Positions 1-11,610 are shown, counted from the stretch's first letter. The stretch: DNA of 64,000 nucleotides from Limnephilus marmoratus (GCA_917880885.1 OU862913.1:46037460-46101459), one strand, 5' to 3'. The notes: generated from the sequence alone by a model not told the origin. Numbers and translations are program-made.

Positions 1-10
1 GATATTTTTT

Positions 11-202
11 TGCCGTGACGCGAGTAGGCGCTACGAAGGGGGCACTTTCTTTTCTATCACAAACCATGCTACACAAACCTAGCGGTGCCGCTTAACTACT
101 TGAAAACTGGGATGTTTTTCTTGCCTTGACGCGAGTAGGCGTTATGAAGGGGCACTTTCTTTCGAATCACAAACCATGTTACACAAACCTAGCGTAGCCG
201 CT
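11..202. repeat. Two-copy tandem duplication, about 111-bp period
   Basis: Positions 11-92 and 122-202 are near-copies. Both begin TGCC(G/T)TGACGCGAGTAGGCG and end in ACACAAACCTAGCG followed by GCCGCT. No coding content is seen. The GAAGGGGCACTTTCTTT core loosely recalls the ends of the repeats at 4505 and 5362. Confidence 0.7.
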
Positions 203-902
203 AGTAATTAAAAATTTTAAAATTATTATTTTTAAATTTTTCAAGTAATTTGTCGGTTTCTAGGGGTTTTTGAGTTTAGTTTAGCGATAAATATTTTTGA
301 GAGTTGGCAACACTGATTTTCTTTTAGGTTAGTGACAAAATGGCAGGTGGACTAACAGTATTGGTTTGCGAAGTGAAATTTTACTTAACGTAATTGAAAA
401 TTAATTACTTATTAATTTTTTTTTATTGCTTTCCGCACTTTTTTTCACCTTCCAGATTAATGTTCTCAACTTAAAACGCGCTGAAAACATGGTTTTTTGC
501 CAAAAAAAAGCTGTGCCCGGATCTGCATTCCTCCCCAGCTTTCTATTAACGCAAACTGTAGATCGCGGGAAGATTTGAGAACTTAAGGAAAAAATAAACA
601 AACTTTACGAAAGGTGGATTTAAATTTAATAAAAAATTAAATTTGCCTCATTATGGCAAGCAATTTCTCAAGTCGTTTGCAAACTTGACGTAAAATGACA
701 AAAATCGCTCTAGTGGTGGAATATATATTCCCGCTTCTGTGCGGATTATAAAAAAAAATGTAATGGTTATATGTATAGTTAGCTCGGTGGGACCTTATTT
801 TTAAATACGCTGTTCGTATAGGGACATGAATCAATAGTATGTAGCACTTCGACAGTCGCAGTGGTGATTCGACAGTTGCATGATGAATAGGTGGGGGTTT
901 AA

Positions 903-968
903 AGGGTCGGCGGTGTATGAATGCGGTGCGGTGCGGTACAGACCACCGACCATGTGGTCAACGAATGT
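903..968 (+). repeat. GC-rich segment shared with the ZNF-B upstream region
   Basis: A segment with TGAATGCGGTGCGGTGC followed by ATGTGGTCAACGAAT recurs at 10186-10250. The copy here lies about 150 bp before a ZNF-A exon; the other lies about 1 kb before the ZNF-B start codon. It may be a conserved 5' regulatory or untranslated segment of the gene family, or a dispersed repeat. The rest of 203-1110 is AT-rich and shows no gene. Confidence 0.4.
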
Positions 969-1114
969 CTCATCCATTTAGTCCCCACTGGGATTGTTGC
1001 GGCCCACGGGATGACGCGTGAGATTTTAAATTGACTCGCAGTTCTAGATGTTGTCCTCTGAACTCTCCTCACCAAACAAAGAAGTGAATGTAGGTAGTGT
1101 TGTTTCTTTTGCAG

Positions 1115-1267
1115 GCATCATTAATGTGAAGACTGTCACAATCAAGGCAGAACCAGGACCCCGAGAAGAAGACGGAGAGGGAATTCCTTATACTGAAATC
1201 GATGTAGTCCTCCCTGATATTAAAAAGGAATGCTTAGAGCGCTCTGGACAAATTACACTGATTAAAG
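1115..1267 (+). CDS. ZNF-A acidic module exon
   Basis: This exon codes the N-terminal, non-finger module of a C2H2 zinc-finger protein. It follows a pyrimidine-rich acceptor (TTTCTTTTGCAG) and ends at the donor AG|GTAAAA; both junctions are phase 1. The peptide has TIKAEPG, then an acidic stretch, then PYTEID and DIKKEC. The lysines in IKAE and IKKE fit the psi-K-x-E SUMO-acceptor consensus, which suggests but does not show modification. Homologous exons lie at 14735-14884 and 34291-34443, and the start exons at 11276 and 27894 carry the same module. No ATG-bearing first exon is seen upstream, so it is probably left of the window. Confidence 0.75.
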
Positions 1268-1353
1268 GTAAAACGGGCCTTTGAGCTTTCCTGATTGTTG
1301 CGTGTTTTTATGAATTTACTAAACTTACTTTTATTATCCGTAACCTTTTTCAG

Positions 1354-2399
1354 GTAACCTGAAGACGAATTCTGGGGAAAAACGATTATCTTGTCCCCAT
1401 TGTAAATACTCCTGCTCATTCAAGTCTACGTTAAAAAATCACATGTATACTCACGGTGGACAAAAACCTTTTTCATGCTCCAACTGCAACTATTCATGTT
1501 CTAGAAAAGGACATCTAGAATGTCACTTGCTGACTCACAGTGGAAAAAAACCTTTTTCATGTTCCAACTGCAATTATTCATGTTCTACAAAAGGATGTCT
1601 AAAACGTCACTTGCTGACTCACAGCCAAGAAAAGCCTTTTTCATGTTCCGAATGTAACTATTCATGTTCTAGAAAGGTACAATTACAAACTCACATGATG
1701 ACTCACAGTGGAGAAAAACCTTTTTCATGTTCCAATTGCAACTCTTCATACTTTACAAAACAACATCTAAAAATCCACATGATGACTCATAGTGGAGAAA
1801 AACCTTTTTCATGTTCCGATTGTAACTATTCGTGTTCTACAAAGCAAAATCTAAAAAATCACTTGCTGACTCACAGTGGAGAAAAACCTTTTTCGTGTTC
1901 CGTTTGCAATTATTCATGTTCTGTAAAGGTGTATCTAAAACGTCACTTGGTGATTCACAGTAGAGAAAAACCTTTTTCATGTTCCGTTTGTAACTATTCG
2001 TGTTCTACAAAGCAAAATCTAAAAAATCACTTGCTGACTCACAGTGGAGAAAAACCTTTTTCGTGTTCCGTTTGCAATTATTCATGTTCTGTAAAGGTGT
2101 ATCTAAAACGTCACTTGGTGATTCACAGTAGAGAAAAACCTTTTTCATGTTCCGTTTGTAACTATTTTTTTTCTAGAAAGACATATCTAAAACGTCATTT
2201 GCTGACTCACAGTGGAGAAAAGGCTTTTTCATGCTACGACTGCAACTATTCTTGCTCACGAAAGGAAAATCTGTTATCTCATATTAGAATTCATTTAAAA
2301 ATAAAGCCATTCTCTTGTGCCGCTTGTAACTATTCAGCTTTACAAAAGCGTGACTTACTAAGACACATGCGGACTCATTCACAGAATAGACTAGTTTGA
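1354..2399 (+). CDS. ZNF-A finger exon, 12 C2H2 fingers
   Basis: One long exon codes a probable nuclear DNA-binding protein. It starts after TTTTTCAG in phase 1: the upstream G plus GT makes Gly, then NLKTNSGEKRLSCPHC. It holds 12 C-x2-C-x12-H-x3-H fingers joined by HSGEKPF-type linkers and stops at TGA 2397-2399. The first finger (CPHCKYSC) lies before the first ATG at 1443, so that ATG is not the true start. Most fingers have Cys where the family usually has the core Phe (CNYSC). Fingers 6-7 and 8-9 are a near-identical 168-bp duplication. The 3' flank has an AATAAA at 2736. The target DNA is unknown. Confidence 0.85.
1801..2136 (+). repeat. In-frame two-finger tandem duplication in ZNF-A
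   Basis: Units 1801-1968 and 1969-2136 are 168 bp each, two fingers of 28 codons. They encode the same pair (STKQNLKNH then SVKVYLKRH) and differ at only a few bases, so the duplication is recent. Confidence 0.9.
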
Positions 2400-2462
2400 A
2401 CATTCATTCTCGGTCCAGTATTCAAAATTATTATTTATTTCTTTGGTAACATTATAACTGTG

Positions 2463-2652
2463 GTAGTCATCCAGAGGAAGACCGAAGAACTCCTTGATGA
2501 CTTAATGCTCCAAAATTTTTCGGAGAAACGGCCTGGATGAAGGCGATACTCAGAACAGAAGAAATTACAATCTGAGAACGAGAAGAGCCGACTCCAACAG
2601 CCTACCTAGGCAATGCGTTGGGACAGCGCAAGGAAGGAGAAGAAGTAACATT
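2463..2652 (+). pseudogene. Decayed LINE reverse transcriptase C-terminus
   Basis: Broken frames read RGRPKNSLMT, then a stretch like the R-x-DW-x-x-x-T-R-R-A-D-S end of RTE/CR1-type LINE proteins, and finish in an A/G-rich GAAGGAGAAGAAG tail. Stops and shifts are present. The assignment rests on this short resemblance only. Confidence 0.4.
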
Positions 2653-4504
2653 TTAACTGTGGTGGGTTTGCACCGGGGATGGTGCAAGGTTCTCGTGGTC
2701 GAGGGCTTCCACAGATTTTATATTAGTGGTGATCAAATAAAGAGTTCGGTTCTTCTTACTGAGTTTTAATGTACAAGTAAGTGCCTAGTGTACAATGTTC
2801 TAGTACACGATCTCTCTCATATCAAAGTACATACAACAATCTCCACATAAACAATATCTCTTTATGTACAACATGGTCCAATTCAAAATATTTTTCAAAC
2901 GAGCACTGCTAATTATTAAAGTAATCTTGAAAAACAACCTACATTTCTACATTTAACAAACTTAATTTATCATTTTGGCAAAAATATAGCAGTCAAATTC
3001 TTGACTCTAAAAATAACGATCGAACCTACATATTGATGAGTAGAAAAAGTAAGTTGATTATGAAGTTGTAGAAGAATACGAAATTATTTTTTTACTTTTT
3101 AGTGCATTTTTTTAAATCGTTTTTTTGTTGTGTTAAAAAATTTATTTATTTTTTGATTTTTAGTGAATCTGAAGTACACTAACTAATTTGTTTGAATGTG
3201 GATAGACCTACTAAACGTGCTGCTCATATGAGACGGACATAATTTGACCATAACGACGTTAGGATCAAATTAAGAGAATCGGCCGAGTACCGTTAATTTG
3301 TTCCTAAGAATTGAAGAGTTCCGTTACTTTATCATGGATCCCATAATCAGAACCTAACCAAACTCTCATCAAACTACCCTTGAAGTACATCCTTTCCAAT
3401 AAAAAAAGAACCATCGAAATCGGTTGGCGTGATATTGAGTTATTCGTCCATTTGTCGCGCACATACTTAATGCAAATTTAAGTCTTATATGGTTTTCTCA
3501 TGGATGCCATTGTCGGAACTGGATCAAATTAATTAAAATGGGACCACACGGGAAGCACCAGCTTTTAAATAAAAAAGAATCATCAATATCGGTTCATCCA
3601 GTCGAAAGTTCTGAGGTAACAAACTTTAAAAAAATACAGTCGAATTGAGAACCTCCTCCTTTTTGAAGTCGTTTAAAAAACAAAGTGTGCAACTCAGGTA
3701 CTTAACCACAAACCCCGGCGCGCTGACGGGCTAGAGTAGGTGCGCCAAAAAAACGAGCTCGACAGTGACATTTTTGAAAAAAAAAAATTAATTGCTGATC
3801 GCTCTATAGGTAATTAATCATTCATTTCGTAGAATTGGCAATAATATGTTTCTTATGTTTTTCCCTGATATTTGTGTTCCAAATAATGTATGCAGCCGGC
3901 CGCCATTTAATTTCTTCAAAATTGCGAGGGGTTCTAGGCTTTGGCTAGTGACCCTGCACGTCCCTGATTGCTTTAAGGACTATGATACAGAATTATTTTA
4001 TTAGTTATAAGTATACATTTATGTAAAAAATAAAAATTATTATTATTCTATTTATGAATATTATGTATTTTTTTACAACTTCATGAATAAAAATGTGAAA
4101 AAAACTTCGAAAAAAGAGAGGGTTATATTTGTATCATTATTTACACATATTTTAATCTAATATGTTAACAAATTTAAAGAAATTAATTAATTTGAATATA
4201 TGGTTCAAAAGTTACAATCGATTTAGTACACCTATGCAGGTTTTTATACACATAACTTGTAAAATAACTGGAATAAACGTGTTTATAACAATTTTTTGAG
4301 TCTACTTTATGATTTTTTCTACCGAAGGAATTTCATATAATTTGCCTTTCGGCGAGGCGAATGTATAGATATTATCTTCAAGAATAACACATATTTTTTA
4401 AAGGCTTTAAAACTTAAAATGTTTAAGGTACATACATATGTGGAAATTGTTATTTTGTTTTCCACAATTTAGAAATTTTGAACATTTATTGCGGGAAAGC
4501 GGGT
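2653..4504. other. AT-rich intergenic DNA, no gene seen
   Basis: This contains a possible polyadenylation signal for ZNF-A (AATAAA, 2736) and a dispersed-repeat tail (3365-3680). No open frame of convincing length and no clear terminal repeats were seen. Near 3890-4060 a GC-rich patch runs into an AT-rich (TTATTATTATT) tail that could be the 3' end of an old retroelement. Confidence 0.5.
3365..3680 (+). repeat. Dispersed-repeat tail with two imprecise internal copies
   Basis: The stretch AAAGAACCATCGAAATCGGTT recurs as AAAGAATCATCAATATCGGTT about 180 bp later, then GAGAACCTCCTCCTTTTTGA. This combination resembles a repeat seen at the 3' ends of mobile elements in several insects (recalled, not searched). 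It does not code here. Confidence 0.4.
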
Positions 4505-5010
4505 ATGTTGGAACGTAAGTATTGGCAGTGGCGGATTATCCCTAAGGCAAAGTAGGCACGTGCCTAAGGGCGCGAAGTTATGAAGGAGCGCTTATTTTTT
4601 AACCAAAAAAATAATATAAAATTAATTGTGTAAGTAAGTATTATTGTATTAGATAACTACGAAACTAGATCATGCCGTGATGATCAGAGAGGAAAGACCA
4701 CCAAACAACTCTGTATCGACACACACTTCTTGCTTCATTCGCATTCATAAATCGTCTCTTGGTTGCGTTGCAGTGCACACTACCGGAAGAATACTGCGGA
4801 TAGGAGATACTTTCAAACGTGCGCTCTTTAAAATGATTTATCGGTACACGATCGGTTTACGGTCTCTTGGCATGGTCTGACTTTATTTAAGTATTTTATT
4901 CACTTGATGATGCATTGACTTCCTTGGCTTTCCCTGACTTCTTCCACAGTGTACTTCGCATCATAAATAACTCTTAATACCCTCACTAAATAACTCTACC
5001 TTTTAATCCT
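4505..5010 (-). pseudogene. Decayed LINE C-terminal fragment, copy 1
   Basis: On the - strand, broken frames give RRFMNANEARSVCR and VIYDAKYTVEE, matching the RT C-terminus that is better preserved at 50754-51295. The left edge is CAGTGGCGGATTATCCCTAA, a hAT-like terminal sequence. The whole unit recurs at 5362-5800. Confidence 0.5.
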
Positions 5011-5172
5011 ATCCACAAAGTGCACTTGACGTGATTCAATAAACAGCGCTATAACAAATTTTATATTTATTAATATTTTTATCGGCCTTGTATTCCTTCC
5101 GGATCTCCACAATTTAACACTGTCTTACCTATAATATACCTACATGGTTTTACAACACATACTATTTTTTAA

Positions 5173-5228
5173 ATTGGCTCCATGGAGGAGGCCCCGTGGA
5201 AAGTAATTTTCCTTAGGTTTCCCTGTGG
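5173..5228 (-). repeat. Fragment of the F2 repeat family
   Basis: GGCTCCATGGAGGAGGCCCC and the next 30 bases match the end of the repeats at 25875-26250 and 61216-61680. Confidence 0.4.
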
Positions 5229-5245
5229 AGCAACTTTACTCCACT

Positions 5246-5358
5246 ATGTTTCACAAGCTGACTCATAGTGAAGAAAACCCTTTTTCATGTTCCGAATGCA
5301 GCTATACTAGTTCTCTATACAAAAGAGATTTAAAAATCCGCAGTATGATTCTCAGAGG
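5246..5358 (+). pseudogene. Single C2H2 finger remnant
   Basis: The frame from ATG 5246 reads FHKLTHSEENPFSCSECSYT, then LYKRDLKIRSMILR. The linker and both cysteines are kept, but both zinc-binding histidines of the finger are lost (Arg and Leu stand there). It is an isolated relic of the local zinc-finger family between two LINE fragments. Confidence 0.65.
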
Positions 5359-5361
5359 AGC

Positions 5362-5800
5362 AATGGCGGATTATTCCTAAGGCAAACTAGGCATGTCCCT
5401 AGGGGCACGAAGTTACGAAGGGGCGCCAATTTTTAAGCGAAAAAAAAGAATTGTGTATGCACCTTCTCACACAATATAAAAGATTCTTTTGAATTGAAGT
5501 ATTATCGTGAATAACTACTACATCATCTCGTGATGACCAGAGAGGAAAGACTACCAAACAACTCTGTATCGACACACATTTCTTGCTTCATTCGCATTCA
5601 TGAATCGTATCATGGTTGCATCGTGGTGCACAGTATGGAAGGATAATGCGGGTAGGAGATACTTTCAAACGTGCACTCTTTAAAATGATTTGTCGGTACA
5701 CGGTCCAACTTTATTTAAGTATTTGATTCACTTGATCATGCCATGACTTCCTTGGTTTTCCCTGACTTCTTTAACAGTTCACTTCGCATCATATCATCTC
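5362..5800 (-). pseudogene. Decayed LINE C-terminal fragment, copy 2
   Basis: This repeats the unit at 4505-5010, starting CAATGGCGGATTATTCCTAA and ending TCACTTCGCATCAT. The two copies share small losses relative to the family, so they arose by segmental duplication around the finger remnant at 5246. Confidence 0.5.
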
Positions 5801-6154
5801 TTTTTGAAGTGAAACTTCTTTACGCACGCTTGGGGGGTGAGCCGGTGAATGCGTTACGAAAATTGGTGATTGTTACGAAAAAGTCATGAGCCTTCACGAG
5901 TTCCCGTCAATCTCAATATACGAATGGAATGAGAATGACAATGATAAGCGAGGAATATTTCAGGGGAATCCCCCACAAAGCAATGGTAAGAGATAGGAAC
6001 GAAAATAAAACAACAAAAATTTTGGGGAATCCCGACCGACCGAGCCATAGAGCTAGATATAACAGAGTTCCGAGTGGAGTCTTCAATTCTAATATGCTGC
6101 AAAATTCTGAAGAAAATCATTGGCCGGCATGAAAACATAATTTTAACAACCCAT
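5801..6154. other. Unassigned sequence
   Basis: Short frames are open on both strands (5884-6138) but neither resembles a known protein, and overlapping openness argues against coding. It may be a transposon fragment. Confidence 0.3.
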
Positions 6155-8780
6155 TCTTAAGTTAAAACCAGTTTTGTGTTCAGAGTGTAACGATAAAATT
6201 TCAATTCTGAGATAGTAAAGCTATGATTCCCAGATTTAATTATTAATGCACGCAGTACACGAAAATGGTTTTACTCCGATCTTTGTAGCACATATTCTGC
6301 AACTTTCAAATCTTGCACATGGAACTCGAAACCCGACAAATCACTTAAGACGCAAATTGTCCCTCATATTTAATTTTAAAACAAAATTATGTGAATGCGA
6401 TAAAAAGTAGAGAGGCAGTTTTATTAAAAAAAAATTAAGAAAAAGAATCTGTATTTCAAATTTTTAGTTTATTCTATTTTAAGTTCTTTAATTGGAATAT
6501 TTGCACGTGTGTATTTTTGAGCCTATTTACATTTTCAATATCATGTATGCATTTTAATATTAAGAAACAAAAATGTTCTAATAAACACACAAATTATTTT
6601 ATCTAGATTTAAGAACAATTTTTTTCGCAAATTATCAAAATAAAATTAATATATAATTATATAAAATTATTCAAAATTATCAATAAAAAGAAACATTAAA
6701 AATGCATGGGAAGAACCAGATATTTTGTGCGCAAACCTCGACTGGCAAAAGTTTATAGATATTTTTTTTATTATTCGTAGGGTTAAACCAGTTTTCAGAA
6801 TGTAAAATTCCAATTGTGGATTCATCTGCTGACACAATTCGAAGGAAAATGTTATCTTATTCGAAATGCATTGAAGTACCCACCACTGTCCCACCCCGGT
6901 ATAGGCAACTTATGGTCACCCCTTCGGAGTTCTCGCAAGAATCTAATTTTTTTGAATAAACGGCTCTACATTTAATGTAACGAATCTAGACCTTCAATGT
7001 CCCCTCATACTGTGTTAGGTAGCGGTATGCGGACGCGCCTACAGGACTGTACTGTAATGGTCAATCTCTACAATTCTAAAGCCCATGGAGGTGTCAATGC
7101 AAAAGCAGTGAGCCTCATGGACAGTCAAACAAGTTGTTAGTAACATCAACAAAAAATAAAGTAATACAAAATGACAGCAGCCGTCATGAGTAATCAGCTC
7201 ATGACTGCGAAAGACCACACACAATCCGGCAGGCAGCACCGGGCACTGTTCATAAAATAAAAAAGAAACAAAAGAAAAATAATGTATATATACAGAGTAG
7301 AACTGGTGTCACCGCAACCTGACTATCGGCAGTACCCGAGAGAAAGAAGAAGGCTAATTGTCCGGTCTCCCGATAATCGGCGGCGTCGTCCTTAAGCCAG
7401 CTAGCTATTCGAAATACAGCAATAAAATTCTAGTTGCAGACTCTGAATGTGCTGCCAGAATCAAAGAAAAACCATTTTCATGTTCTGAGTGTACTTTCAA
7501 TCGGCCATACTTTTAATTTTAATTTAAACTAACTTTGTGATGAGAATGTGAATTTTCGGTTGTGGATTCATCTGCTGACACATTTTATAGAAGAACAATA
7601 TCTAATTCGAAGTGGGGTTATGAAATTCTAGTTGAAGACTATGAATGTGTTACCAGAATCAAAGAGAAACCATTTTCATGTTCTGAGTGTAGTTTTAGTT
7701 CGCCGCATACAGATATGATCTAAACCAATTTTGTATTCAGAATGAAAAAATTCTATAATGGTTTCATTTACTGACACATTTCGAAGGAAAACATTCTCTC
7801 ATTCGAAGTGCAGTTATAAATATTCTAGTTGCAGACTATGTATGTGCTGCCAGAATCAAAGAAAAACCATTTTCATGTTCTGAGTGTAGTTTTAATTCGC
7901 CAGGTAGGTACAGATTTAATTTAAACCAGTTTTGTGTTCAGAATGTAAAATTCCAGTTTTTTTTTACAGTGAATACCGCATGAGAATCTCAACTGCTCCC
8001 GTCTGGAGCCAGTGAGACTATGGCATCCCCATCGGGGTATGTTGTGAGGCTGAAGGTAGTGGGGAGGGGAAGGAGGTGGGGAAGAGGAAGGTTGGGAAGT
8101 ACCTGGCTATTCAGATCTGGTCACCAAACACGGCTAAAGCCATTTTCAAGCAACGTTTCAATTCTGATTGGTGGTCTTACACCAGGGCGATACTGATAGT
8201 ATCTTCCACTCTGGAACATGCCGCAAATATACTATATATTATTTTAAATGAATTAATTGTGAAATAACACAAATTAATCAAATAAAATTTATTTGCACAT
8301 GCCGGGTTCGAACCCGCGACCTCCGGATTGTGAGTCAAGTGTCTTACCCACTGGACTACGGAGGTCGTCAATTCATTCATCGGTCGTTGGATTCATCTGC
8401 TGACACATTTCGAAGGAAAACACTCTCTTATTCGGTGTGCAGTTATAAAATTCTAGTTAGCAGAATATTTATTTAATGGCAGAAACAAAGAAAAAACATT
8501 TTCATGTGTTGAGTGTAGTTTTAATTGAATGCATACAGTTTTAATTTAAACTGGTTTTGTGTTCAAAATACAACGATAAATTAAATAACGAGATGCAGAT
8601 TCATCGTGTAGGTACCGAGTGAAGCTTTACGTTTGATTTGTCTACCAAATGCTGCAAAATTCTGAGAAATTGATTGTTCCGCGTGTAACTTTTATTTTGG
8701 GACTCTAACGCAGAATCAATCATAAGTTAAAACCTGCCTTGCGTTCTAAACACGGTGTAAAAGTTCAAGATGCGAAATCC
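6155..8780 (+). pseudogene. Decayed zinc-finger array, zone A
   Basis: This region is built from repeats of two linked finger relics. One reads KPVLCSEC, with QLWIHLLTHFEGK recoverable after frame shifts. The other reads CSYKILVADYECAARIKEKPF, then SCSEC. Blocks lie near 6155-6260, 6780-6880, 7440-7950 and 8380-8770. Every block has stops, indels or missing histidines. A SINE (7957-8366) interrupts one block. The same finger pair occurs at 16510-16870 and, on the - strand, at 18640-19720, so these are relics of one former array or of mobilised copies of it. The segment 6890-7440 shows nothing recognisable. Confidence 0.65.
7957..8366 (-). mobile_element. tRNA-derived SINE (family S1), full length
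   Basis: The - strand copy begins with a tRNA-like head at 8366-8301. It has an A-box-like TAGTCCAGTGGGTAAG (8358-8343) and a perfect B box GGGTTCGAACCC (8315-8304), the internal promoters used by RNA polymerase III. The body contains TTCCAGAGTGGAAGATACT, GAATAGCCAGGTACTTCCC and a CT-rich stretch, and ends in A9 (7965-7957). Other copies are at 11470, 25394, 50474/51296 and 56728. Confidence 0.75.
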
Positions 8781-8939
8781 CTTTTAAATGGATACCATTC
8801 TCGATTTCCGACAGCAGTTATAAACTTTGTATTTGAATTTATAAACACGATTTTCGTTGGAAGAATACTTGTCAAATGTGATTATTAAAAAAATCGGCTC
8901 GTATATAAATAGGTCTTATAAAAAAAAATTTATTGGATT

Positions 8940-9051
8940 TTCACTTACACCTCCCCCCCTCCCCTCCCTCGCCGGCGCTTGAAGTACCCAAATAAGGAGG
9001 CGGCAAAATTTTCCTCCGCCCCGGGTGGCCGACACTCACGCTACGCCACTG
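8940..9051 (-). repeat. Transposon end, hAT-like
   Basis: Read from 9051 on the - strand it begins CAGTGGCGTAGCGTGAGTGT followed by a CG-rich stretch and a poly-G tract. A CAGNGGCG start is typical of hAT-like ends. No partner end was found. Confidence 0.35.
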
Positions 9052-9339
9052 ACCTCCCCACGTCCTGGAATAAAGACCATCATTAGTATTTTCTTATATA
9101 TATATTTTTTCAAATATAACCCTTTTAATTTATTTTTATTTTTTATTTATCTTAAAAATGGTTCATATTATAATATTACTGGTTTAACATTAAAAGCATT
9201 TGCCTGTGGAGGGAAGAAAAGTTTACTGTTTATATATATATGTACAATTAATACAGTCACGTGTTTCACATATATAGTTACAGTTAATACACTCACATCT
9301 CATTCAAGACACTTTGACTAGAAGCCACAAACATCCAAG

Positions 9340-10030
9340 TATTCAGTAAGAAGAAAAACTGGCATAATTTTTAGAATTGACATTCATATGGAAATAGGGG
9401 AAGCAGTTTTCCCGTTGATGATTTCTCTAAAATTCTTTTTGATGGATTTCATCAATAATTGTATTTTGTTATTATTTTTAATTGTAAAACTAACGTTTTA
9501 AGACAAGATTTTTTATGCATAGCACAAAGGGATAATTGTTACCCATTGTATTTTGTCATTAATGCTTCTGATTTCTACAAGTATGCGTAGGTTATTGAAG
9601 AAGTATTTTCTTTGGTGTGCATAATGGTGTTGGACAAAAGAAGTGTTTAGTTTGAGGCATGCATATTTAAGTCTAGTACGATTTTCTGTTATGAATGAGT
9701 TTTTATCTTTTTCTTTTATAATTTGAACGATTGAATTTTTCACAAATAAGTATTTATATGTTGGAACTTTGAATTTTTCGAATATGCGTTAAGTGAAGAA
9801 GTCTGGAGGTTTTTTTTAAGTTTAATTTTTATTATTATTTTTTGAATAATTTCTATGGTGGTCAGACTAGTTTCGTAAGCTGCTCCCCAACGGATTATGG
9901 CATACTTAAGAATAGACTGTACTATTTCGTAGTATATTGAGTATAGATCTTACATTGATAAGAAAATTTTAATTCGTAAGAATATGTCAATTTATTTCCT
10001 AACTCTAGTTATTGTATGGCGGATGTGTAG
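9340..10030 (-). pseudogene. Jockey/CR1-like LINE C-terminal relic
   Basis: The - strand encodes YAIIRWGAAYETSLTTIEII upstream, then TRLKYACLKLNTSFVQHHY and KYFFNNLRILVEI. These match the order IxWGxA...TR...FxxLP found downstream of the RT in Jockey/CR1 LINEs. The longest open stretch is 9513-9743. There are several shifts. Confidence 0.6.
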
Positions 10031-10185
10031 GTATGTTTTATGGTCATTATTACAAATAAAATAATATAAAGTTATTCAATAAAAAAACTAATTTCAATGG
10101 AATTTTGTTTTTTTTTGGACACAGAATTATTATACCACATTGCAAGGAATTTGTTATTTTGTTTTCCCCAAATTGGTGATTTGGA

Positions 10186-10400
10186 AGAGTCGGCGCAGCG
10201 TGAATGCGGTGCGGTGCAGAACAACAAACATATGGTCAACGAATACCCGCTCTATTCCGTGAACACTCGTGTACTAGCAGTTCCGGTTTCCAATTTTTGT
10301 GTCTATCTCCTAACGACTACAACATGTGGCGGTAACCCGCCGCGGCAGTGTAGCTGCCAAAAAATCATGCCATATGACCAAGCTTTTCTAGTGTAAAGCA
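10186..10400 (+). repeat. Upstream segment shared with ZNF-A and ZNF-C flanks
   Basis: 10186-10250 repeats 903-968. 10348-10420 (TAGCTGCC, TCATGCCATATGACC, ATATCAATATT) recurs at 48283-48350, downstream of ZNF-C. An open frame at 10097-10396 resembles no known protein and is probably chance. Confidence 0.4.
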
Positions 10401-11275
10401 TTTTATATCAATATTCTGATAGTGTTTTCATTTTGTTACAAATATAAATTAAAAACAACGACATTTTTGGGGACTTCAGTTCGTACTTACTTGAATGAAA
10501 AAAATATAATTTTTAGTTCGTAGTCTATGACTTCATTATTGTTTATGCATAACATCAAAGTCAGACTGGTTTATTTATGATCAAAGTTGTCGACGTGTGC
10601 TTTCGTCACCGCCAATCGTTACATCTTTTATGCATCTTTTCCACCTACTTTACGTTACTTACACTGTTTAAATTTAACCCACACGCTTAAATCATTCGTC
10701 CCATGCTTGTAATAGTTTACTGGTAAGTTTTAATAGTAATGTTTTCTACATTAGTAGGTACATTATCACGCTATTTACTTTTGTTGCATCTTCAATTATA
10801 TCAGCCTCGGTTCGTAATCCAACTGGGGACCGTTTTTTTTTTTTAATTTGGGTTGAGGCATACTTATGTAGACCTTTGTTACGACTACTACTGTCGGTAC
10901 ACCTTAGTAAGGGATTCCATTTGACAAGATTAAATTCGGCTAACAGAGGGACTTTTCAACTGTCTATTTGAAATCTACCTAATTTTTGGATTTGTATTTC
11001 AAAGAGAATTGATTAAATTAATTAAATATGAGTTGTCGCTATTTTATTGGAATGGCGAACCAATATACGTTTATACCGGTAAAGAGATATATAAGACAGT
11101 GTCAGATTACTGTAATCTGATAATTCTCTCAACCGTTTTCAAATGTCTTAACTTCAACTTAAGGATACGGTCACATTTATATTCAAAACTTGAAATTTTT
11201 TTCCATATCAATGTTCTGTTTAAGGTACATATTTTGGACCTGAACTGACTATAATTACCCTACCACAGCAGCGCC
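10401..11275. other. AT-rich 5' flank of ZNF-B, no gene seen
   Basis: No coding frame, repeat or clear TATA/Inr arrangement can be named. The last bases before the start codon (CACAGCAGCGCCATGG) resemble those before the ZNF-C start (AACAACAGTGCCATGG). Confidence 0.4.
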
Positions 11276-11414
11276 ATGGATCTTCTGAATCCGGACAGTG
11301 TGTCCGTTAAGACGGAACCATGGTCCCAGGAAGCAGGTGCAGTTGAAATGCCGTATACAGAGATTGATTTCGAACTCATGGATGTGAAAAAAGAATGTTT
11401 GCAGTATGGGGAAA
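11276..11414 (+). CDS. ZNF-B exon 1, start exon with acidic module
   Basis: The start codon is in a good Kozak context (GCGCCATGG). The peptide begins MDLLNPDSVSVKTEPW, then has MPYTEIDFELMDVKKECLQ. It is the same module as exon 2, with two psi-K-x-E motifs (VKTE, VKKE). The proposed donor is GAAA|GTACTA, phase 1, which joins exon 2 in frame to make Ser. The paralogous ZNF-C start exon (27894-28044) has the donor at the matching place (GAGA|GTACTC). Reading through would add an unrelated tail that stops at 11521. A LINE fills the following intron. Confidence 0.7.
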
Positions 11415-11469
11415 GTACTACGACAACTAGTAATTTGCTTTTTGTAATTTTCTGTAAAAAAGTATGTTT

Positions 11470-11610
11470 TTTATGTGAATACCTCACAATGGTCCCAGCT
11501 GCTCCCGTCTGTAGGCAGTGAGACTATTGCATCCTATTGCTATTGTTATATGTTATTTGGCTGAAGGCAGCGGGGAAGGAGATGGGAAGAGAAAGGTGGG
11601 GAAGTGATAA
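11470..11610 (-). repeat. SINE S1, 3' part only
   Basis: This matches the 3' third of the SINE at 7957-8366 (GCTCCCGTCTG, GCAGTGAGACTAT, the GGGGAAG tract). It breaks off at about 11610, just before the LINE. Confidence 0.65.

Noticed and set aside
8301..8366. A tRNA gene on the - strand with good A and B boxes
   Set aside because: It is followed by the body of a repeated SINE and lacks a convincing acceptor stem pairing; the same head-body unit recurs in the window.
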